Source: an uncultured Clostridia bacterium (GTDB lineage: Bacteria; Bacillota; Clostridia; Oscillospirales; Oscillospiraceae). From it: DNA of 35,069 nucleotides. Under the pieces are notes generated by a model. It was given only the letters and a program-made list of their open reading frames with translations. It did not search any database and was not told the origin of the DNA. Location: positions 1 through 35,069 of the forward strand of contig CAMZIY010000010.1 of assembly GCA_947307365.1 (NCBI GenBank), given 5' to 3'. A program made the translations under genes and the position numbers. Positions 1 to 7,890 of the stretch are shown here, in pieces (positions within the stretch are counted from its first letter, which is position 1; every line of letters starts with the position of its first letter).

Positions 1-879
1 GCCGCAGGTGCCGATATCCGGCTGGGCGATCTGGAGCGCCATATTCTCGAAGTAGGGGGCGTACTGCCACCGGGAGAAGATGCGCTCCCCGTTGGCCAGG
101 GGGATGTTGATGTGCTCGCAGATGAATTTTGAGGTTTTCACGTTGGGGCTGTTGGGTTCTTCAAAATACAGGATCCGGTACTTTTCCGCCATCTGCGCCA
201 CCTGGATGGCGCTGAGGGCGTCCAGGTTGGAGTGGTTCTCGATGATGATGTCCACGTAGGGTCCGGCAGCCTCCCGCACGGCGGCAAGCCGCTCCTCAAA
301 GGTGGACAGCACCCGGGGCAGGAGCATGGCCTTCCGATCCTCGTAGGTGTAGGGTCTTCCGTTTTCGTCGTAGCACATGAAGTCCACCTTCACGGCGTCG
401 TACCCCTCGGATACCACCTGCCTGGTGATATCATAGTAATCCTGCACGCTTTTCTTTACCTCGTGCACCGGTCCGAAGCCCTGGTGGATCTGGCTGGCGT
501 AGGCCCGGAGATCCTCCCGGAACTTGCCGCCCAGCAAGCGATAGATGGGCAGGCCCAAAGCCTTGCCCTTGATGTCCCAGAGGGCCACGTCCAGGGCGGA
601 GATCCCCGCGTACACCACCGGCCCTCCCGCCTGGCCCCAGAAGGTGGTGCGGTAGAGCTTGTGCCAGATGACCTCGTTCTCCATGGGATCCATTCCGATG
701 ATCAGCTTCGCCAGATCCTTCACCATGCCGAAGGCCGCGGAGGCGCCCACGCCGTAGGACAGGGCGGCTTCCCCATCCCCATAGATCCCCTCGTCCGTAT
801 ACACACGGCAGCCGATGACCCGGAAAAAGGGCTTCCCCTCGCAGATGAATTCCATGATCTCAACCTTTGTGATTTTCAT
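1..879 (-). CDS. Mandelate racemase/muconate lactonizing enzyme family protein (sugar-acid dehydratase-like), 3' end cut by the window
   Basis: Reading from the ATG at 877-879, 293 codons stay open to the window edge, so the C-terminus is missing. A GGGAGG ribosome site lies just upstream. The protein has the enolase-superfamily plan: an N-terminal capping domain (about 1-120), then a barrel with KVD at 164-166, ENH at 214-216, FEEP near 240 and NGER near 265. The acidic residues fit the Mg2+ ligands of the family, and the E-x-H pair sits where galactonate dehydratase-type enzymes have D-x-H. Known members dehydrate aldonic acids to 2-keto-3-deoxy acids in the cytoplasm. The family is clear; the substrate is not. 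It is transcribed divergently from the MoaF-like gene, which suggests joint control. Confidence 0.85.
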   Translation of the reverse strand, partial: MKITKVEIMEFICEGKPFFRVIGCRVYTDEGIYGDGEAALSYGVGASAAFGMVKDLAKLIIGMDPMENEVIWHKLYRTTFWGQAGGPVVYAGISALDVALWDIKGKALGLPIYRLLGGKFREDLRAYASQIHQGFGPVHEVKKSVQDYYDITRQVVSEGYDAVKVDFMCYDENGRPYTYEDRKAMLLPRVLSTFEERLAAVREAAGPYVDIIIENHSNLDALSAIQVAQMAEKYRILYFEEPNSPNVKTSKFICEHINIPLANGERIFSRWQYAPYFENMALQIAQPDIGTCG

Positions 880-915
880 ACCGTACCTCCCTGTTTGAAT
901 ACATGTCTTTTTTCT

Positions 916-944
916 ATTGTACCGAAAGCCTGCCGGAGCGTCAA
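916..944 (-). promoter_or_regulatory. Sigma-A-type promoter of the enolase-superfamily gene
   Basis: On the minus strand TTGACG (939-944) and TACAAT (916-921) are separated by exactly 17 bp. The predicted transcript has a leader of about 30 nt ending in a GGGAGG ribosome site. The spacer contains CGGCAGGC, which also occurs in the spacer of the divergent promoter. Confidence 0.8.
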
Positions 945-972
945 TGAAAAAAAGTTCCGTGGGGCAGAGTGC

Positions 973-1001
973 TTGACAAGACCTGCGGCAGGCCTTAGAA
1001 T
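973..1001 (+). promoter_or_regulatory. Sigma-A-type promoter of the MoaF-like gene
   Basis: TTGACA (973-978) and TAGAAT (996-1001) are separated by 17 bp. The spacer carries the small palindrome CCTGCGGCAGG (982-992), a possible operator. The ribosome site GGAGGA (1029-1034) lies 8 nt before the ATG. Confidence 0.8.
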
Positions 1002-1042
1002 CGAAACCAGGAAAAACCATAAAGAAACGGAGGACAGAGCGC

Positions 1043-2824
1043 ATGTTTTTCACGAAATTCGATCCCCTGACCAAAGAATACGTGGACGAAAAGATCGGCG
1101 CGGCTCCGGCCGCCGCAGGAAAGAGCTGCCCCTGCCTGGCGGGTCTGAAGTTCGTCGTGAAGCTGGAGGGGGAGTTCGCCCCCAAGACCCTGAAGTACGA
1201 GATCAAGGATGAGAAGACCCTGAAGGTGAAGGAAGGAAACAAGACCTGGACCGCGGCCTACGCCGCCGTCTCCCAGGGGGACGTCACCCTCCTCACCCAC
1301 CTGATCCCCGGCACGGACCGGGGCTGGCATCTGGTGATCGACCGGCGCACCTGGGCCTGCACCGCCTTTGAAACCTGGTTCGGCATCAGCGTGCCCGTGG
1401 GCGGCAGCCTGTACGGGGACCGGAAGCCGGATCATTTCCGGGATATCCCCCGGGAGATCCAGCGGCAGTACTACTTTGGCTGGATCGACAAGGGCGACAA
1501 CAAAAAGCCCGCGAAGCTCCACACCACCACCAACCGCATCGAGGGCCGCGGCCTGCACTGGGAGTTCGACACCGGCTATGAGATCCTTACCTTCAACCCC
1601 TCCAACTGCTGCACCACCTTCACGGAGCTGGGGGGCGAGATGGGCGGCATCACCATGACGAACCCGGCGGACTACATCCGCATCGACGACGAGTACTACG
1701 TCTACGCCCGCTGGGAGGTGGAGTTCTCCGGCAAGATGTGGATCGAGGTCATGAACTTCTTCGACTTCGCCGCCGCCGGCGTGGAGCTGGGCTTCGAGGC
1801 GGACAATTCCCTCACCTACCGGCTGCACCGGGCGGAGCTGGAGCGCACCGGCGACGTGGCCCACCTGGAAAAGATCACGGACTACGGCGACCAGGAACGG
1901 CCCATGGGCTTCATCAACAAGCGGAAGGGCGGACGCTACTCCTACCGGCCCGCGGATATCGACATCCCCATGACCCGGGAGGAAGCGCTGCAGCACGCCG
2001 CGGAGAAGCAGAACATCCTCAACGGCGAAGCCAACATCATGAACGCCTTCAACACCATGCCCCTGTGCGCGGACCTGGCGGGCAGGAAGTTCAAGATCTG
2101 GAACGACAAGGAAAAATACGCCCAGGCCCCCTGGAGCGGGGACAAGGGCAAGGCCTGGGAATACCAGATCATCGACGGCAGCAAGCTGAAATGGCGGCAC
2201 GGCAGCCGCAACTGGCAGGAGGAGCAGTACGCCTGCTTCCAGCCGGACAAGGACCTGTATTTCTTCGCCCACATGCTCACCGGGGATCCGGACTACAGCA
2301 TGGTGGGCCAGATTGTGGACTTTAAAAACGGCCTCACCACCACCGTCAAGACCGGCATCGGCAACTGGCACAGCGAATGGGAAGCCGGAGCCAACGTGCT
2401 CTTCGGCACCCTGGAATACAAGGATATCCAGCCTCCCTTCGCCCGGCGGCACCACTTCACGGATGAGCTGGTGGGCGAGAGCTTCGCCTATTCCTACAGC
2501 GGCAGCATGAACTCCATCCATGTGTACTCCTCCCCCGAGAGCTACTCCTGGACCATCTTCTCCGGGGATAACAGCGGCGGCGCCACCTGGTCCAGCCCCT
2601 GCTTCTATATCAAGCTCCGGCCGGACGTGTACCTCTTCCAGTGGGTGGAGGAGAACTGCAACGGCAGCCAGGGACTGCTGGTCATCAACCGGAAGATCCA
2701 GCACGACGGCGGCTTCTTCTACGGCGTCAGCCACAACGGCATCCAGCTGAACATCACCGGCGCGTATATGCGGGAGCTGGGCAAGTACAAGATCAAGAAG
2801 TACTTCGATCACTATAAAGCATAA
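1043..2824 (+). CDS. Large protein made of two MoaF-like (calycin/lipocalin-fold) units
   Basis: 593 residues, no signal peptide or membrane segment, rich in aromatic residues and beta-strand patterns. Four segments resemble the halves of MoaF-type proteins: about 31-115 and 341-440 (N-terminal type, beginning CLAGLKF and DLAGRKF), and about 165-250 and 465-560 (C-terminal type, with YIRIDDEYYVYARW and FYIKLRPDVYLFQW). It therefore looks like an internal duplication of a two-domain ancestor. MoaF-related proteins are small-ligand-binding or enzymatic beta-barrels of poorly known function; despite the name, no role in molybdenum cofactor synthesis should be assumed. The divergent sugar-acid dehydratase gene suggests breakdown of a small organic acid. 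The start is fixed by promoter and ribosome site. Fold assignment is from pattern recognition only. Confidence 0.7.
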   Translation: MFFTKFDPLTKEYVDEKIGAAPAAAGKSCPCLAGLKFVVKLEGEFAPKTLKYEIKDEKTLKVKEGNKTWTAAYAAVSQGDVTLLTHLIPGTDRGWHLVIDRRTWACTAFETWFGISVPVGGSLYGDRKPDHFRDIPREIQRQYYFGWIDKGDNKKPAKLHTTTNRIEGRGLHWEFDTGYEILTFNPSNCCTTFTELGGEMGGITMTNPADYIRIDDEYYVYARWEVEFSGKMWIEVMNFFDFAAAGVELGFEADNSLTYRLHRAELERTGDVAHLEKITDYGDQERPMGFINKRKGGRYSYRPADIDIPMTREEALQHAAEKQNILNGEANIMNAFNTMPLCADLAGRKFKIWNDKEKYAQAPWSGDKGKAWEYQIIDGSKLKWRHGSRNWQEEQYACFQPDKDLYFFAHMLTGDPDYSMVGQIVDFKNGLTTTVKTGIGNWHSEWEAGANVLFGTLEYKDIQPPFARRHHFTDELVGESFAYSYSGSMNSIHVYSSPESYSWTIFSGDNSGGATWSSPCFYIKLRPDVYLFQWVEENCNGSQGLLVINRKIQHDGGFFYGVSHNGIQLNITGAYMRELGKYKIKKYFDHYKA

Positions 2825-2840
2825 GGCCAGAGGAAACTAT

Positions 2841-2878
2841 TCGCCGGTCCCGGATCTCCGGGACCGGCGATGCTTTTT
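2841..2878 (+). terminator. Rho-independent terminator after the MoaF-like gene
   Basis: A perfect inverted repeat (2841-2854 with 2857-2870, GC-rich) is followed by TGCTTTTT. On the minus strand no T-run follows, so it acts mainly on plus-strand transcripts. Confidence 0.9.
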
Positions 2879-2882
2879 CCGT

Positions 2883-3629
2883 TCATTCCTCCAGCTCCGG
2901 GACGAGCTCTTTGGCATAGGCCCCCGGCTTCCGGCCGAGGTACTCGCAGTGGTTCAGTCCGGGGCGGATGAGGATCCTGGCCCGGGGATACAGCTTTTCC
3001 GCCACGGGCTTTGCTTTCCCCAGGGAGGGGTCCTTCTCTCCCCATTCGAAGGTCAGACGGCCGACACGCTCCTCATCCAGCGGCACGGCGCAGCCGGAGA
3101 GGCAGGCCTTCAGGATCCGGCGGACGCTGTCCTGGCTCAGGGCTCCCAGCTGCTGCGCCATGGTCTTTCCCAGCTTCTCGCCGTAGAGGCGGGAGATCAT
3201 CCCGACCGCCGAAGACGGGTCCTTCTGCGCCTTCTTATGGATCCGCAGGAAGCCTGTCAGAGCCAGCTGCGACTGGATGCCGTCCTGCTTCCCCAGCGGC
3301 ACGCCGTCCATGTGGACGGCATGATAGCGCAGGCCGCCCAGCTTCATCAGCTCCATGGCCGTGACGCCCCCCAGGGAGGCTGCGCACAGCAGGCGGATCT
3401 CTTCGATCCCCTGCCCGGTCAGCCAGCGGTGCAGCTCCAGGGCCTCCTGTTCCGGCGAGACGAATTCTCCCTGATCCTCCCCGTGCCCGCTCTGGTCGGG
3501 AAAGATGAGGTAATGGCTGCCGGGCAGCCGCCGGCCCAGACCGGCGGCCATCTGCTCCCCGGAGAACAGCATCGGATGCAGCAGGAGAACGGCCGGAGCG
3601 CCGGGCTCCCCTTCGGTATGGATCACCAT
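2883..3629 (-). CDS. Alpha/beta hydrolase
   Basis: The frame is open further upstream, but the start is placed at the ATG at 3627-3629: AGGAGGG lies 7 nt before it and a promoter lies just beyond. The resulting 248-residue protein has the alpha/beta-hydrolase order: LLLHPM (oxyanion region), a nucleophile elbow AASLGG with Ser, an Asp in GEKDPS and a His in GLNHCEY near the C-terminus. All three triad residues are therefore present. The elbow has Ala instead of the first Gly of GxSxG, which is tolerated in the family. It resembles small cytoplasmic hydrolases acting on esters or thioesters. Substrate unknown. It is divergent from another hydrolase gene. Confidence 0.85.
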   Translation of the reverse strand: MVIHTEGEPGAPAVLLLHPMLFSGEQMAAGLGRRLPGSHYLIFPDQSGHGEDQGEFVSPEQEALELHRWLTGQGIEEIRLLCAASLGGVTAMELMKLGGLRYHAVHMDGVPLGKQDGIQSQLALTGFLRIHKKAQKDPSSAVGMISRLYGEKLGKTMAQQLGALSQDSVRRILKACLSGCAVPLDEERVGRLTFEWGEKDPSLGKAKPVAEKLYPRARILIRPGLNHCEYLGRKPGAYAKELVPELEE

Positions 3630-3650
3630 GCGGATCCCTCCTTTTTCGAC

Positions 3651-3679
3651 AGTATAATCCCGGCTTCGGCCAAAGGCAA
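3651..3679 (-). promoter_or_regulatory. Promoter of the alpha/beta hydrolase gene
   Basis: On the minus strand TTGCCT (3674-3679) and TATACT (3651-3656) are 17 bp apart. Its position excludes the upstream ATG at 3770 as the main start and supports 3629. Confidence 0.7.
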
Positions 3680-3728
3680 GAGCCGTTTTCCGGTGCGTCC
3701 GGAGGGCGCCTTTTTCCCGGATTGCCCG

Positions 3729-3757
3729 TGTACAACGTCCGGAAAATATGGTATGCT
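3729..3757 (+). promoter_or_regulatory. Possible promoter of the CocE-type hydrolase gene
   Basis: TGTACA (3729-3734), a 17-bp spacer and TATGCT (3752-3757) preceded by TGG, an extended -10. Both boxes match consensus at only four of six positions. If used, transcription begins after the ATG at 3748, supporting the start at 3790. Confidence 0.45.
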
Positions 3758-3789
3758 GTACAAAAAGCAACGAGAAAGGGCGTGGAAAT

Positions 3790-6672
3790 ATGGCAGAATA
3801 TAAGAGGATCTCCCGATACTACCCCGGCTGCGACGGGACGAAGATCGCGGTGGACCTGTATATCCCTGCGACGGAGCAGCGGGTGCCCGTGCTGGTGGAG
3901 TGCGGCTATGACGACCGCCGCCGGGCCTTCGATATGCGGAAGGAGACCCTGGAGCGGTTCCTGGAGGCGGGGTATGCCCTGGCCCTCATTGAGCCCCGGG
4001 GCTCCGGCGCCAGCTACGGCGTGAGCGAGGGATTCTTCTCCCCCCGGGACGCGGACGATCTGGCCGTAATCGTGGACGCCATCACCCTGGAGCCCTGGTG
4101 CAACGGCAAGGCGGGTTCCTTCGGCGGCTCCAACAAGGGCCAGAGCCAGCAGCTCATGCTCACCCGGCAGCCCAAGCGGCTCTTTGCCTCCGCCCCCTGC
4201 GACTGCAACCCGGATTTTTATTATCAGAATTTCTGCAATGGGGCCTCCTCCCTGCCCCGTCGGCCCGGCCACCACGCCTCCGTCGAAAACATCGGCACCC
4301 CGGTGGACGAGGATCCCGCGCCGGATTACCCCCTGGCCCACGAGGCCCTGGAATGCCACCGCATGAACCTGGGCTTCCTGGAGCAGCACGTGCCCAACAT
4401 GTTCCGGGACCAGGTGAATCCCCGCATCGGCTACGCCCCCAATCTGGAGATCCCCGCCTGGTCGTATATGGACAAGATCCGCCACGGCCATGTGCAGGTG
4501 TACCAGAACGCCGCCTGGTTCGACCCCGGCTGCACCGGGGAGATCTTCGGCTGGAAGAGCTGGGGCGGCAAGCTGCTCCTGGGCCCCTGGCGGCACTGCG
4601 AGATCTACCGGGGCGGCAGCGATCTGCCGAACGGCAGCTTCGACTGGGCAGCCGAGCACATCCGCTTCTTCGACCCCATCCTGAAAGGCCGGGACAACGG
4701 CTCCCAGGATGAGCCCCCCATCCTGTACTACACCCAGGGGGCGAAGGAGGGGGAGGAATGGCGTTACGCCGCGGACCTGCCCCTGGACACCCAGACCCAG
4801 CCGGACCTGTACCTCTCCCCCGACGGGGGACTGAGGGAGGAGGACGTCCCGGCGGGGAAGCTGGACTATACCGTGCGCAGCGACCTGACCCTCTACCCCG
4901 GCTTCGGCAAGCTGGACCGGCGCATCACCGCGGACATGGGGGACTATGAGAGCAAGAGCCTCTGCTTCACCCTGCCGCCGCTGGAAAAGGATCTGGAGCT
5001 CACGGGCATCCCGGTGCTGAACCTCTGGGTCACCTCCACCCATACGGACGGGAACTTCATCGCCGCCCTGGACGAAGTCCTGCCGGACGGCTCCAGCAGC
5101 TTCATCACCGAGGGCGCCATGCGGGCCAGCCACGCCAAGCTGAGCCCCGGCACCATCCGGGACGCCTTCGGGGTCCCCTATCACCGGGGCTACCGGGCGG
5201 ACGCGGTGCAGCTCAGCCCGGATCAGCCCACCCTTCTGGCCTTCAACCTGGAGGCGACCTCCCGGATCGTGAAAAAGGGCAGCAGGCTCCGCATCGCCGT
5301 GAGCTGCGGCGGCAGCGGCTACGACCAGCCCGAGGGCTTCCCGGAAGAAGCGCCCACGGTCACGGTGCACACCGGAGGCCGCTTCGCCTCCTTCCTGCGC
5401 CTGCCGGTGATCGCCCCCAACGTCACGAAGTTCACCGGCACCCTCACCCTGGACGGGAAACCCGAGCCCGCCAGCGTGTACGCCTTCAAGCGCAGCGTAT
5501 ACGTCGAGCGCAGCGGCAGGCGGTGGCGGAAGTTCGACTGTCTCCAGGTCTTCCCCGACGGGGACCATACGCGCTTCGTCACCCGGGCCTTCACCGCCGT
5601 GCGCCGCCCCATCGCCGGGGGCATGGCCCTTACCATCGCGGTGCCCGGCCTGGCCTTCACCGGCAGCGGGAAGCTGCCGGATACCGGGACTCTGGGAGAG
5701 ACCAGTTGGGAAATCAAGCGCGCCATGCCCGGCTTCCCCGGGCCCCGGCTCCCCAAAACCACGTACCGGAACCTGTACGTGGCCACGGTGCCCGTTTCCA
5801 AGGAAGCCCCCGGCTCCTCCAATCCTCAGCCCAGGCACACCCTGGATCTGATGGTGGACGTGATCCTGCCGGAGACCGGAAAGGCCCCCTATCCCTGCTG
5901 CGTATATATCCACGGCTTCGGCGGTTCCAACCATGATTTCGAGGCCACCGCCCCGGATTTCCTGGCACGGGGCATCGCCGTGGCCTCCATCGATTACCGT
6001 CTGCCCCCTCCCACCCCCTGGCCCGCCTGCGGCTGGGACGCCAAGGGCTGCTTCCGGTATCTGAAGGCCCACGCCGCCGAGCTGGGGCTGGATCCCTCCC
6101 GCTTCGCGGTGCTGGGCGGCTCCATGGGCGGCCACCTCACCAGCATGATCGCCGCCTGCAACGGCAGCCGGGCGGACGAAGGGGATATCGGCGGCAACAC
6201 GGAGTTTGACAGCGGCGTAAAGGCCGCCTGCGCCTCCTTCGCCTTTACGGATTTCTTCGGCATGGGGGACGACTGCGCCGCCGTCTGGCCCCTCCAGGCG
6301 GATCGCATCGCCCGGTGCGACGGGCCCTACGCCCCTCTGGCCTCCATGCTGGATTACGTGGGTCCCGGCAAGGGCATGGCTGACGTGAAGCTCCATCTCC
6401 ACGACCCGGATCCCAAATACGTCGCCCTGCGGGAAAAGGCCCGGGACGCCAGCCCCATTTGCCACGTGACCCCAAAGAGCGCCCCCACAGCGCTGGTCCA
6501 CGGCATCTTTGAGTGCGGCATCCAGGTCCCCATGGGCCAGAGCCTCCGCTTCTTCGAGGCCCTCACCCGGGCGGGCGTCAAGAGCCTGCTGCTGTGCAAC
6601 AACAACGGCATATACGGGGCGGATCCGGAGGTCAGGCAGGCGGTGGTGGAGTTCATCGCGTCCCGGATCTGA
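3790..6672 (+). CDS. CocE/NonD-family (S15-like) hydrolase fused to a second alpha/beta hydrolase domain
   Basis: 960 residues from the ATG at 3790; an in-frame ATG at 3748 is possible but lies on the predicted promoter. The N-terminal part (about 1-560) follows the CocE/X-Pro dipeptidyl-peptidase plan: a hydrolase domain with nucleophile S114 in GGSNKG, D245 in WFD and H269 in GPWRH, then a jelly-roll domain. A linker of about 110 residues leads to a second hydrolase domain (about 690-960) of the acetyl-xylan/feruloyl esterase type, with HGFGG, DYR and S778 in GGSMGG. In that domain the usual HGxxD reads HGIFE (E908), and no His follows H904, so its triad looks incomplete. No signal peptide is visible. 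The family predicts ester, acyl-amide or peptide hydrolysis; the substrate is unknown. Confidence 0.85.
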   Translation: MAEYKRISRYYPGCDGTKIAVDLYIPATEQRVPVLVECGYDDRRRAFDMRKETLERFLEAGYALALIEPRGSGASYGVSEGFFSPRDADDLAVIVDAITLEPWCNGKAGSFGGSNKGQSQQLMLTRQPKRLFASAPCDCNPDFYYQNFCNGASSLPRRPGHHASVENIGTPVDEDPAPDYPLAHEALECHRMNLGFLEQHVPNMFRDQVNPRIGYAPNLEIPAWSYMDKIRHGHVQVYQNAAWFDPGCTGEIFGWKSWGGKLLLGPWRHCEIYRGGSDLPNGSFDWAAEHIRFFDPILKGRDNGSQDEPPILYYTQGAKEGEEWRYAADLPLDTQTQPDLYLSPDGGLREEDVPAGKLDYTVRSDLTLYPGFGKLDRRITADMGDYESKSLCFTLPPLEKDLELTGIPVLNLWVTSTHTDGNFIAALDEVLPDGSSSFITEGAMRASHAKLSPGTIRDAFGVPYHRGYRADAVQLSPDQPTLLAFNLEATSRIVKKGSRLRIAVSCGGSGYDQPEGFPEEAPTVTVHTGGRFASFLRLPVIAPNVTKFTGTLTLDGKPEPASVYAFKRSVYVERSGRRWRKFDCLQVFPDGDHTRFVTRAFTAVRRPIAGGMALTIAVPGLAFTGSGKLPDTGTLGETSWEIKRAMPGFPGPRLPKTTYRNLYVATVPVSKEAPGSSNPQPRHTLDLMVDVILPETGKAPYPCCVYIHGFGGSNHDFEATAPDFLARGIAVASIDYRLPPPTPWPACGWDAKGCFRYLKAHAAELGLDPSRFAVLGGSMGGHLTSMIAACNGSRADEGDIGGNTEFDSGVKAACASFAFTDFFGMGDDCAAVWPLQADRIARCDGPYAPLASMLDYVGPGKGMADVKLHLHDPDPKYVALREKARDASPICHVTPKSAPTALVHGIFECGIQVPMGQSLRFFEALTRAGVKSLLLCNNNGIYGADPEVRQAVVEFIASRI

Positions 6673-6683
6673 GCAGACAGCAC

Positions 6684-6734
6684 AAAAATCGGGGGCCGGA
6701 AGCGTTTGCTTCCGGCCCCCGCCGTTTCGTTTTT
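6684..6734. terminator. Bidirectional terminator between the CocE-type hydrolase and the LRR protein gene
   Basis: A 13-bp perfect stem (6691-6703 with 6708-6720, loop GTTT) is flanked by five A's on the left (6684-6688) and five T's on the right (6730-6734), so it can stop transcripts from both sides. A second 9-bp hairpin (6738-6759) lies between it and the LRR stop codon, without a T-run. Confidence 0.85.
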
Positions 6735-6773
6735 CCGATCCCGGCCCGGAGGCCGGGATTGGATGTTTGGGGC

Positions 6774-7890
6774 TCAGCCTGTAACCGTGACGCTGCCGCT
6801 CAGCTTGTTGACCTTCGTCTCTGCGGCGTCCTTCACATAGACCCTGACTTTGTAGGTCCCGGATTCTGTGGGGGTATAGCTGAAGGTGTTGGCGGTGCTG
6901 TAAGCCCGGGTCTTGACTCTGACTCCGTCTTTGTAGACGATGAAGTAGTACTGCAGCGGCTGCTCGCTCCCCACCGCCGCGGCGGTCCAGGTGATCTTCT
7001 CCCCCACAGCGGCGGTGGTTTTGCCCGCTTTGACGCTGATGACGGCGGGAGGTCCCAGGGTCACCGCGACTGCCGCGCTCAGCTTGTTGACCTTGTTTTC
7101 GGCGGCGTCTTTCACGTAGACCCTGACCTTATAGGTCCCGGCTTCTGTGGGGGTATAGCTGAAGGTGTTTGCGGTGCTGTAGGCCCGGGTCTTGATCCTG
7201 ACTCCGTCCTTGTACAGGTTAAAGTAGTACTGCAGAGTACCGGAGCCGCCGGAGGTAGCAGCCGTCCAGGTGATCTTCTCCCCCGCATAAGCGCTGGTAA
7301 CGCCCGCCTTGACGCTGGAGATCGAAGGCCCGGCAGGGGTGACTGTCACGGCGGTACTCAGCTTGTTGAGCTTTGTATCATTGGCATCCTTGACGTAAAC
7401 CCTGACTTTATATGTCCCGGCCTCGGTTGGCGTATAGCTGAAGATCTGCGTCGTGCTGTAGGCCCGGGTCTTGAGCTTGGTCCCGTCCTTGTACAGGATA
7501 AAGTAGTACTGCAGGGAGCCGGAGCCGCCGGAGGCAGCAGCCGTCCAAGTGATCTTCTCCCCGGCAGAGGCAGACGTCTTGTCCGCTTTGATACTGCTGA
7601 GGGTGAGAGGCGCTGCCGCAGTCACCGTGACGCCGGAGCTGAGCTTGTTGACCTTCGTATCGGCGGCGTCCTTCACATAGACTCTGACCCTGTAGGTCCC
7701 GGGCTCAGTGGGGGTATAGCTGTAGGTATTCTTCGTGCTGTAGGAGCGGGTCTTGAGCTTGGCTCCGTCCTTGTACAGGATGAAGTAATACTGCAGGGTG
7801 CCGGAACCGCCGGAGGCCGCGGCCGTCCAGGTGATGGCGCTGCCGACAGCGGCGGAGGTTTTATTTGCGGTGACGGTTGGGGGGAATAAC
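6774..7890 (-). repeat. Four tandem Ig-like/PKD-like coding modules
   Basis: Approximate units 7618-7890, 7331-7617, 7055-7330 and 6774-7054, each encoding about 93 residues ending in (K/R)VNKLS...VTVT. The last three are closest to one another (TRAYST, GTYKVRVYVKDA), which suggests recent expansion at the C-terminal side. Confidence 0.85.

Noticed and set aside
1043-1180. Phage tail-fibre origin suggested by KEYVDEKIGAA near the MoaF-like N-terminus
   Set aside because: The motif is short and common in linkers; the rest of the protein and all neighbours are unlike phage genes.
995-2812. Long open frame on the strand opposite the MoaF-like gene
   Set aside because: Its sequence is a low-complexity mix typical of antisense GC-rich frames; the plus-strand gene has promoter, ribosome site and family matches.
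3235-6501. Very long (about 1,088 codons) minus-strand open frame opposite the CocE-type hydrolase
   Set aside because: No family motifs, and it would run through the promoter region of two real genes. High GC makes stop codons rare on the opposite strand.
6738-6759. Second hairpin before the LRR stop codon as a separate terminator
   Set aside because: No T-run follows on either strand, and a better bidirectional terminator lies at 6684-6734.
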